Shown here in pieces: positions 50,965-57,828 of a stretch of 64,000 bases of DNA. The DNA is from JALZAI01 sp038212215 (GTDB lineage Bacteria > Actinomycetota > Actinomycetes > Mycobacteriales > Jatrophihabitantaceae). Made by a program: the position numbers and the translations under genes. Numbering within the stretch: position 1 is the first letter of the stretch; every line of letters starts with the position of its first letter. The stretch covers positions 97,825-161,824 of the forward strand of contig JBBQUT010000007.1 in assembly GCA_038212215.1 (NCBI GenBank). Reading direction: 5' to 3'. A model generated the notes under the pieces. The model was not told the origin of the DNA and did no database searches. It saw nothing but the letters and a program-made list of their open reading frames with translations.

Positions 50965-51525
50965 ATGAGCGACGGACCGAAATTCGCCGACAAGGCAGCC
51001 GAGCTTGCAGCGCAGGCGGCGGCGGCCGCCGGGCCGCTCAAAGAGAAGGCGAGCGAGCTCGCGGCGCAGGCCGCGGCAGCTGCTGGCCCGATGGCGGCGC
51101 AGGCCCGCGAGCGCGCGACGGGGCTCGCCGCGCAGGCCGCCGCAGCCGCCGGCCCACTCGCTGCGCAGGCAGCCGCCGCGGCCGGACCGCTAGCGGCACA
51201 AGCGCGAGAGCGCGCTGCCCAAGGCGTCGAGGTGCTGGCCGACAGCCTCGACAAGCTGACCGGCGGCAAGTACTCCGACCGGATCGGGTCGCTGTCCACG
51301 CGATTGGAGGAGGCCCTCAGCACGGCGTCCGAGGGGACCGGACACAAGGCAGCCGAACCGAAGTTCACCGAGCCCACCACGTTCACCGAGCCCACCACGT
51401 TCACCGAACCCACCACGTTCACCGAACCCGGTGCGGGCACAGTGCACCCAGCCGAGCCGGTCGTCGAAACCACCCAGTTCGAGACGCCGGACTCGACTCC
51501 CCCGACCGCGCCCCCGCAGCCGTAG
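50965..51525 (+). CDS. Ala-rich repeat protein with MT0933-antitoxin-like motif
   Basis: A 186-residue protein, AGGAGA before ATG 50965. Residues about 10-85 hold five units of the type AAQAAAAAGP, interspersed with KEKASEL and RERA, predicted long amphipathic helix. LDKLTGGKYSDRIGSLSTRL follows; the TGGKYxD core resembles the MT0933 antitoxin family of small actinobacterial proteins. The tail has four FTEPTT hexapeptides encoded by 18-base DNA repeats (51361-51426) and ends Pro/Thr-rich. No toxin gene is adjacent. A stress or surface-associated role is possible. Confidence 0.75.
   Translation: MSDGPKFADKAAELAAQAAAAAGPLKEKASELAAQAAAAAGPMAAQARERATGLAAQAAAAAGPLAAQAAAAAGPLAAQARERAAQGVEVLADSLDKLTGGKYSDRIGSLSTRLEEALSTASEGTGHKAAEPKFTEPTTFTEPTTFTEPTTFTEPGAGTVHPAEPVVETTQFETPDSTPPTAPPQP
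51361..51426 (+). repeat. 18-bp in-frame tandem repeats (FTEPTT coding)
   Basis: Units of TTCACCGAGCCCACCACG with single third-position changes occur three times in tandem and once partly, inside the Ala-rich protein gene. Being a multiple of three, gain or loss of units keeps the frame. Confidence 0.8.
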
Positions 51526-51542
51526 ACGTAGGCGCAACCTGA

Positions 51543-51965
51543 TCAGGGGCAGTTGACCCACTCGTCCGAACCGTCAGCGAAGACCTGCCGCTTCCATATC
51601 GGCAGCCGGTCCTTGATCTCGTCGACGAGGCGTGCACACAGGTTGAACGCCGCACCCCGGTGCGCCGTCGACACCACCGCAACGAGCGCCACGTCGCCGA
51701 TCGCGAGCGAACCGACGCGATGGCTCACCGCGATGCCGAGCACGTCTGGCAGCGCGGCGTACTCGGCTACGATCTCGGCGAGGACATCGGATGCGGTGGG
51801 GTGCCCGAGGTATTCCAAATGGACGACGGCACGACCGTGATCGTGCTCGCGCACGACTCCGCAGAACATCACGCTCGCGCCTGCACCCGGATGTGCCGCT
51901 GCGTGTTCGTGGGCCCGCACATTGAGTGCCCGCTCGCTGATCGCCGCCAAGACCGTGGCCGTCAC
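51543..51965 (-). CDS. moaE: Molybdopterin synthase catalytic subunit MoaE
   Basis: A 140-residue MoaE starting at GTG 51965, which overlaps the mogA stop. VMFCGVVREHDHGRAVVHLE and VSHRVGSLAIGDVALVAVVS are family motifs; IKDRLPIWKRQVFADGSDEW has the catalytic lysines. It transfers sulfur from MoaD-thiocarboxylate to precursor Z. Last in the operon moaC, mogA, moaE; moaA and moaD are not in the window. Confidence 0.95.
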   Translation of the reverse strand: MTATVLAAISERALNVRAHEHAAAHPGAGASVMFCGVVREHDHGRAVVHLEYLGHPTASDVLAEIVAEYAALPDVLGIAVSHRVGSLAIGDVALVAVVSTAHRGAAFNLCARLVDEIKDRLPIWKRQVFADGSDEWVNCP

Positions 51966-52450
51966 ACGCCACCCCCCGGCCGGTGGTCCCCGCCGGACAG
52001 TTGATCAACCGCATGATCGAGCAGCGGTGCCAGCACAGCCATCCCGTCGCGCACCCCACCTGGGGAACCGGGCAAGGTGACGACGAGCACGCCGCCGATC
52101 GAGCCGGCCACCCCACGGGAGAGCACCGAGGTCGGGATCTTGTCCCGAGACGCCATGCGCAACGCCTCCCCGATGCCGGGGATCTCCCGCTCCAGCATCG
52201 GGCGCACCGCCTCCGGCGTGACGTCCGTCGGCGTCAATCCGGTCCCGCCGGTAGTGAGCACGACCTGGGCCCCGAGCGATATCGCATCACCGATCGCGCC
52301 GCTGATCGCGGCGACGTCGTCCGCGACGATCATCCGGGCGGCGACGTCGTGCCCGGCGGCGCCGAGAAGACCGGCGAGAATCTCGCCCGAGTCGTCGGGT
52401 CGCTCGCCCGCTGCGGACCGGTTCGAGCAGGTGATCACAACTGCCTTCAC
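51962..52450 (-). CDS. Molybdopterin adenylyltransferase MogA/MoaB type
   Basis: A 162-residue MogA/MoaB-fold protein from GTG 52450, whose GTGA overlaps the moaC stop; GTG 52462 is an alternative. AQVVLTTGGTGLTPTDVTPE is the molybdopterin-binding signature and VTLPGSPGGVRDGM the second. It adenylates molybdopterin before metal insertion. Middle gene of moaC-mogA-moaE. Confidence 0.93.
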   Translation of the reverse strand: MKAVVITCSNRSAAGERPDDSGEILAGLLGAAGHDVAARMIVADDVAAISGAIGDAISLGAQVVLTTGGTGLTPTDVTPEAVRPMLEREIPGIGEALRMASRDKIPTSVLSRGVAGSIGGVLVVTLPGSPGGVRDGMAVLAPLLDHAVDQLSGGDHRPGGGV

Positions 52451-52914
52451 GAGCGCGTCCACTCGCCGGACCGTCCGCCCGCCTTCGACAGCAATTGGAC
52501 GTCGGTGAGCCGTGCCCCGCGGTCAACCGCCTTGACCATGTCGTAGAGGGCGAGCCCGGCCACGACGACGGAGGTCAACGCCTCCATCTCGACGCCGGTG
52601 CGGTCGGCGGTGCGGGTCGTCGCCTCGATCTGCACGTAGTCAGCGCCGAGTTCGAGCTCGACAGTCACCCCGTGCAATGCGACGGGGTGGCAGAGCGGCA
52701 CCAGATCGGGAGTGCGTTTGGCCGCTGCGATACCGGCGATCCGCGCGACCGCGAGGGCGTCGCCCTTGGGCAGCCCGTCACGCCGCAGCAGGGCAATCAC
52801 CTCAGGAGTCGTGACGAACCGTCCGCCGGCCCGGGCGGTACGTGCGGTGACGGCCTTGCCAGAGACGTCCACCATGCGCGCGGCTCCGTGGGCATCCACG
52901 TGGGTCAGGTTCAC
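52447..52914 (-). CDS. moaC: Cyclic pyranopterin monophosphate synthase MoaC
   Basis: A 155-residue MoaC from GTG 52914 (VNLTHVDAHGAARMVDVSGK). AAKRTPDLVPLCHPVALHGV holds the active-site LCHP, RTGVEMEALTSVVVAGLALY, then DMVKAVDRG, the rest of the catalytic region. It converts the MoaA product to cPMP in molybdenum cofactor synthesis. First gene of the operon. Confidence 0.95.
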   Translation of the reverse strand: MNLTHVDAHGAARMVDVSGKAVTARTARAGGRFVTTPEVIALLRRDGLPKGDALAVARIAGIAAAKRTPDLVPLCHPVALHGVTVELELGADYVQIEATTRTADRTGVEMEALTSVVVAGLALYDMVKAVDRGARLTDVQLLSKAGGRSGEWTRS

Positions 52915-53058
52915 GAAGTCGAGCGTAGTCAGCGTGCAGCGAACACGCGGCCACAACTTGCCAGACCACTAGTTGTCAGTTGCCAACCCTGCCATGCAGC
53001 GATCAAGGGCAAATAGGCTGCATACGTCGAACGTCGACGGACGAGTTATCTTCCCGAA

Positions 53059-53101
53059 GCGAACGGGCCGCCGGACCCCCTCCCACCGGCGGCCCGTTCG
53101 C
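53059..53101. terminator. 16-bp perfect stem-loop in the moaC-SDR divergent region
   Basis: GCGAACGGGCCGCCGG (53059-53074) pairs completely with 53086-53101 around an 11-base loop rich in C. Neither neighbour ends here: moaC runs left from 52914 and the SDR runs right from 53172. It therefore terminates or folds within a transcript of its own, or is a leader structure of the SDR mRNA. No T-run on either side. Confidence 0.6.
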
Positions 53102-53171
53102 CTGTCCGCGCTGCGGTGGCACGGCCGGCCTGCCGGATGAGTGACACGGCGGGTGCCGATAGCGTCGCCCC

Positions 53172-53942
53172 ATGACACGGGGCTTGGACGTCTTCTCGCT
53201 GGCAGGTCGGCGGGCACTGGTGACCGGCGGCAACCGCGGCCTGGGGTTGGCGTTCGTTCGCGCGCTCGGCGAGTGCGGCGCGCAGGTCGCCTTTGCCGCT
53301 CGCGACGACGAACGCAACAAGCGAGCTGTCGCCCTGCTCGCCGCGGACGGCGTGCGCGCTCATCCAATCGCCGCCGACCTCGTCGACGACGCCGCCATCG
53401 AGCGAGGCGTTGCGGATGCCGTGGCCGCCCTGGGCGGCCTCGACATCCTCGTCAACAACGCAGGGATCTGCTTTCACCGCTCCGCATTGGAGGAGAACGA
53501 CGACGAATGGGCCCAAGTGTTCGACCTGAACGTCCGGGCACTGTGGAAGTGCAGCATCGCGGCGGCCCGGCACATGCGCGGCAACGGCGGCGGCTCGATC
53601 GTGAACATCGGCTCGATCTCCGCACTGATCGTCAACCGCCCGCAGCACCAGGCCGCGTACAACGCATCGAAGGCTGCTGTGCACCAGCTCACCAAGTCGC
53701 TCGCCGCCGAGTGGGCACCCGACGGCATCCGCGTGAACGCTGTCGCACCGGGCTACGTCAAGACCGACATGGCCCCCGTCGACGACGAGTCGCTGCGCCG
53801 CATGTGGCTCGAGGACGCTCCGCAGCAGCGTTACGCGCTGCCGGAAGAGATCGCGCCGACCGTGGTCTACCTCGCCTCCGACGCCGCCGCGTTCGTGACC
53901 GGCTCGGTGCTGGTCATCGACGGCGGCTACACCATCTACTGA
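53172..53942 (+). CDS. Short-chain dehydrogenase (polyol/gluconate dehydrogenase-like)
   Basis: A 256-residue SDR. FSLAGRRALVTGGNRGLGLA and VAFAARDDERNKRAV (Arg after Ala, NADP-type) open the fold; NNAGICFHR, NIGSISALIVNRPQHQ and YNASK are the catalytic motifs. DVFSLAGRxALVTG is the pattern of 5-keto-gluconate, sorbose and arabinitol dehydrogenases, so a sugar or polyol substrate is possible. No sugar gene is adjacent. Convergent with the GGDEF-EAL gene by 8 bases. Confidence 0.9.
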   Translation: MTRGLDVFSLAGRRALVTGGNRGLGLAFVRALGECGAQVAFAARDDERNKRAVALLAADGVRAHPIAADLVDDAAIERGVADAVAALGGLDILVNNAGICFHRSALEENDDEWAQVFDLNVRALWKCSIAAARHMRGNGGGSIVNIGSISALIVNRPQHQAAYNASKAAVHQLTKSLAAEWAPDGIRVNAVAPGYVKTDMAPVDDESLRRMWLEDAPQQRYALPEEIAPTVVYLASDAAAFVTGSVLVIDGGYTIY

Positions 53943-53950
53943 GGGCTAGC

Positions 53951-56900
53951 TCAGACGACGGCGAGCAAGAAGCGGAGCACGTCCAGATCGTGGGGAGCCG
54001 CGGGTATTCCGGTGAGCCAACCCTGAATCTGCACCCCACCGGGCAGTGCGCTGCGCTGTTGCGCCGTCTCGACGCCTTCGACCACGCAGACCAGATTCAG
54101 ATCTACAGCGAGTCCGGCGATCGCGTTGACGATCTTGCGGCAGGTTTCGTCCTGGGGCAGCCCTGCGGTGAACGACCGATCGACCTTGACTGCTGACACC
54201 GGCAGGGTGGCGAGATAGCGAAGGCTTGCGTAGCCCGTCCCGAAGTCGTCGATCGCGATCCCGACCCCTTCGGCGCGCAGCAGCCGGAGGGCGGTGAGCG
54301 TGGAGTTCGCAGCCTCCAGCAAGGCGGTCTCAGTGAGTTCGAGGACGAGATCGGACGGCCTGAGCCCGTGCTCGGTCAGCACACGGCGCACAACGTCGGC
54401 CAACGAGGCATGTTGCGCCTGGAGGGCGGAAATGTTCACCGACATCGTAATGTGTTGCATTCCCGGCAACCGGGCACGCCAGTCCGCGAGTTGGGCGCAC
54501 GCCATATCGAGCATCTGGGCGCCGAGCGGCCGGATGAGAGCCGTGTTCTCGGCAACATCGATGAACACCAGCGGTGCAATCGTGAGGCCGTCAGCGTCAG
54601 TGAGCCTGGCGAGCGCTTCGAAGCCGACGAGCGCATCGGTCTCCAGATCGACGATGGGCTGGTACGCGGCACTCAGCGTGGACGTGCGGAGGTTCGGCAC
54701 GGACGGCGTCTGATCATCGGCCGCCAGGGCCCGGCGAAGCACCCGCTCAACACGGCCTCGCTCCGCGAGGTCGGCCCGCAGCCCGTGTTCGAACACCTCG
54801 ACGCGGTCCTTGCCGCCCTTCTTCGCGCGATACATCGCCGCATCGGCGTCCTGCAGCACGGCGTCCGCGGTGTTGGCTCCGGCAGCCGCAGACGTGTTGG
54901 CTCCGGCGTAAGTGAGTCCGATGCTGACCGTGACCACATGCTCGACGTCGTTGACAGTGATCGGCGCCCGCAGCGCATCGGTGATTCGTTCGGCGAGATG
55001 GAGCGCGACCAGGCGCTCGTCGACTTGCCCGTCCCCCGCATCGTTGGCACCAGCGGCATCGGCGCCGTCGGGCGGGTCGCGGCGATCCCACGGCTCCACG
55101 ACGATCACGAACTCGTCACCGCCGACGCGTGCGACCGTGTCATAGTCACGCAGGACCCCGGTCAGGCGTGCCGCCGTTTCGAGCAGGACCGCATCACCGG
55201 CCGCATGGCCCGCGGTGTCATTGACCCGCTTGAATCCGTCCAGGTCACAGAAGAGGATCGCGACGTCGCGCTTGGTCTGACCGGCGCGCGCGAGGGCGGC
55301 CGCAAGACGGTCCATGAGCAGGGCTCGGTTCGGCAGGCCGGTCAGCGGGTCGTGCAGTGCAGTGTGGGTGAGGCGCTGCTCCGCTTCGACGACCTCGGTG
55401 ACGTCACGAATGACACCAAGGATTTCGCGTACCTCGCCACTCGTCTCGTCCCGCCGGAACGGTGTGACGCGACGGCTGAGCCAGTGCCACGAGCCGTCGG
55501 CGTGGCGTGCTTGATAGCGAATCTGCGAGACCTCGCCGTCGGCCAGACCACGCGCCGCCTGATTGGCTGCCACGATGCGAGGTTGCTCGTCCGGGTGGAT
55601 GAGGGTGCCGATCGCATCGGGGCCGAGCTTCTCCAGCTGCCCGGTCGTGATGCCCAGGACGGTCTTGCCCGGTGAGCCGTAGACAACCGCGCCGGTGCCG
55701 AGGTCGGTGACGAAAGTGTAGTCCGGCGATGCCGTAAGGATGGCCTGGAACAGGGTTCCGGCCTCGACGGCGTCTCGCTGCGCGCGCGCCAGATCCGTGA
55801 CGTCCAGATGCGTTCCGTGCACCGAGACTGCCTCGCCTGCCGCGTCGGTGAACACCTCGAGGGCGACACGAAGATGGCGCAGCGTTCCGTCCGGACGATT
55901 GATGCGGAATTCGACCGCGTGCTCGCCCCCCGAGCGCTGGGCGTCATCCCACCCCGCCATCACGCGCTTCAGGTCGTCCGGATGGATGAGGCCAGCACGC
56001 AGAGCGGCCAGGTCCGCGCCGTGCGGCAACCCCCAGATCCGATAAATCTCGTCGGAGAAGCTGAACCGCCCGGTGCGGACATCGAAGTTGAAGCTGCCCA
56101 GCTGACCGAGACGCTGTGCTTCGCTCATCTGCTCCGTCTCAGCAGCGAGTGCATGCAACGCCACGCGCTCCGCCGTCACGTCGGACAGTGTCACCACTGC
56201 GCCGGCAACAGTCCCGTCCGACGCGGTGATCTGACTTCCGCGGGAAACGATGTCGCGATACGGACCGCCTATCGGTCCGATGCGCAGATTCGCGGTGGCG
56301 GGGGGCTCCGCGCGCAGCGCGCGGGCGAGTGGGTACTGGCTAGGGGTGACCGGCTCACCGGACTCACCCAAGACATCACGGAGCCGGCCAGTGAGATCAA
56401 ATGCGACGGCACCGGATGCGGGGACCTCGAACGCCCCGCCTGCGTGCCCCTCCGGAACCCCGAGCAGCGCCCGTTCCACGCGGTTGCGAACCACGATCCG
56501 GCCATCGACGTCGCAGCACGCGATTCCCACATCGACGGTCTCGAGCAAGGCGTCGGTGAAGCTTTGCCGCCGCACCAGCTCGTCGCGGGCGGCTGCGAGC
56601 TCGGCGACGGCGCTGGTCAGTGCTGCGCGCTGCGCATGCACCTCCGACATGTCGACGACGAATCCGGTAAGCCGCGGCGCCGCGGCGTCCTCGTCGAGCA
56701 AAGCGGCTGTAGAGATATAGACCGGGATCGACCTGCCGTCCGCCGATACGTAGCGGCGCTCGGCTGCGTAGCTCGTCCCGGCACGCAGGACGCGCACGCT
56801 GGCGTCGACCTCTGGCAAATCCGCGGGATCCGCGAGGTCGCTCACGCTCCGGCCGATCAGATCGTCGGGGCGGTAGCCGAGCATGGCGCCGAAGGCGGCA

Positions 56901-57151
56901 TTTGCCGAGGTCAGCACGCCGTCGGGGGTCCACTCGATGATGCCGATCGGCGCCCGCTGCCGCAGGACTTCGGCCCGTTCGCGGGCACGGTGGAGCTCGG
57001 CGCCGATTCCCGTCAGCGGTCGGTCGGCCACGGGTGCGCGAGGCTCAGCCAGTTCGCCTCGACGAACGCGTCGCGCCATCCGGCGGATCAGCATGGGTAG
57101 GTTCCGGACGTGCCGTTGCGACAGCTCGCGCTCCTCCGGACTGTCGTTCAT
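53951..57151 (-). CDS. PAS-GGDEF-EAL cyclic-di-GMP signalling protein
   Basis: About 1066 residues from ATG 57151 (GTG 57193 is an alternative). It has four PAS/PAC-like sensor segments (for example APIGIIEWTPDGVLTSANAA at the first and RFSFSDEIYRIWGLPHG at the third), no membrane helix. The GGDEF domain has ARVGGDEFVIVV near residue 680 with an intact RxxD inhibitory site (RDYD) five residues before. The EAL domain has GFEALARL near 845, ELTETALLE, IDDFGTGYASLRYL, VKVDRSF and VVEGVET, all metal and catalytic positions. It could both make and degrade c-di-GMP in response to cytosolic signals. Confidence 0.94.
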   Translation of the reverse strand: MNDSPEERELSQRHVRNLPMLIRRMARRVRRGELAEPRAPVADRPLTGIGAELHRARERAEVLRQRAPIGIIEWTPDGVLTSANAAFGAMLGYRPDDLIGRSVSDLADPADLPEVDASVRVLRAGTSYAAERRYVSADGRSIPVYISTAALLDEDAAAPRLTGFVVDMSEVHAQRAALTSAVAELAAARDELVRRQSFTDALLETVDVGIACCDVDGRIVVRNRVERALLGVPEGHAGGAFEVPASGAVAFDLTGRLRDVLGESGEPVTPSQYPLARALRAEPPATANLRIGPIGGPYRDIVSRGSQITASDGTVAGAVVTLSDVTAERVALHALAAETEQMSEAQRLGQLGSFNFDVRTGRFSFSDEIYRIWGLPHGADLAALRAGLIHPDDLKRVMAGWDDAQRSGGEHAVEFRINRPDGTLRHLRVALEVFTDAAGEAVSVHGTHLDVTDLARAQRDAVEAGTLFQAILTASPDYTFVTDLGTGAVVYGSPGKTVLGITTGQLEKLGPDAIGTLIHPDEQPRIVAANQAARGLADGEVSQIRYQARHADGSWHWLSRRVTPFRRDETSGEVREILGVIRDVTEVVEAEQRLTHTALHDPLTGLPNRALLMDRLAAALARAGQTKRDVAILFCDLDGFKRVNDTAGHAAGDAVLLETAARLTGVLRDYDTVARVGGDEFVIVVEPWDRRDPPDGADAAGANDAGDGQVDERLVALHLAERITDALRAPITVNDVEHVVTVSIGLTYAGANTSAAAGANTADAVLQDADAAMYRAKKGGKDRVEVFEHGLRADLAERGRVERVLRRALAADDQTPSVPNLRTSTLSAAYQPIVDLETDALVGFEALARLTDADGLTIAPLVFIDVAENTALIRPLGAQMLDMACAQLADWRARLPGMQHITMSVNISALQAQHASLADVVRRVLTEHGLRPSDLVLELTETALLEAANSTLTALRLLRAEGVGIAIDDFGTGYASLRYLATLPVSAVKVDRSFTAGLPQDETCRKIVNAIAGLAVDLNLVCVVEGVETAQQRSALPGGVQIQGWLTGIPAAPHDLDVLRFLLAVV

Positions 57152-57347
57152 AGTGCGCGGACCGCTTCCTTCGTGCGACGAGGTAAACCGCACGCTCGTC
57201 AGACCATCCCCGCCTACCTGTACGGTCGGTCAGTTGCCGTCCGGCATTAGCAGTTGCGGACGTTGATCGCGCGATCCATCTCGCGCCGTGTCGCAGGCAC
57301 AGCGCCGATAGCCCTATCGTGTGGACGAGACGAGCGAAGGGACGGCC

Positions 57348-57611
57348 GTGACTGATCTGCAGGAGCGTTTCGAGAAAGCTCAAGTCGAGGTGAAGGCGTT
57401 GCCGTCCAAGCCCTCGAACGACGACCTGCTCACGCTTTACGCGCTGTTCAAGCAGGCCACCGCGGGTGAGGCATCCGATGCGAAGAAGCCGGGCGGCTTC
57501 GATTTTGTCGGTAAGGCCAAGTACGACGCATGGCAGAAACTGGCTGGCGTTTCGGCCGAGGATGCGAAACTCCGCTACGTCGACACGGTCGACGCTCTGC
57601 GCAACCGCTGA
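57348..57611 (+). CDS. Acyl-CoA-binding protein (ACBP)
   Basis: An 87-residue protein from GTG 57348, AAGGGA 9 bases upstream. LYALFKQATAGEAS and AKYDAWQKLAGVSAEDA are the ligand-binding helices of ACBP, with conserved Tyr, Lys and Trp. ACBP binds medium- and long-chain acyl-CoA and buffers the pool; it is common in eukaryotes and found in some bacteria. It fits an organism with many acyl-CoA enzymes. Divergent from the GGDEF-EAL gene. Confidence 0.92.
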   Translation: MTDLQERFEKAQVEVKALPSKPSNDDLLTLYALFKQATAGEASDAKKPGGFDFVGKAKYDAWQKLAGVSAEDAKLRYVDTVDALRNR

Positions 57612-57785
57612 CCCATTCCGTAGCGGATCCGAGGGGACGGTGCGGATCAGCGTTTCGGAAATTGCGGAAGCCACCCGGCTCGCTGTCGTGGCCCGCCCAC
57701 GACCGGGAGTTTCCGGCTGGGCGCACGTGGTGAAATTTCGCGCTCCGTTCAGGTCCGCGGGGTGTCGCGCGGGCGGTTCGGTTGG

Positions 57786-57808
57786 CTAACGTCGGGTCTT
57801 GCCGTTAG
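57786..57808. promoter_or_regulatory. Inverted repeat CTAACG/CGTTAG upstream of secreted protein gene
   Basis: CTAACG (57786-57791) and CGTTAG (57803-57808) flank an 11-base spacer, 20 bases before the ATG of the secreted phosphatase-like protein. Possible operator; nothing else is recognised in the 217-base gap. Confidence 0.35.
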
Positions 57809-57828
57809 TACTCGGATTGGAGCGAAAG

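Noticed and set aside
53141..54196. 351-codon plus-strand frame across the SDR and into the GGDEF-EAL gene
   Set aside because: Arg-rich shadow of the real SDR frame at 53172-53942 and antisense to the EAL end.
54368..57100. Two long plus-strand frames antisense to the PAS-GGDEF-EAL gene
   Set aside because: No homology-type motifs, no RBS; the minus strand carries GGDEF, EAL and PAS signatures.
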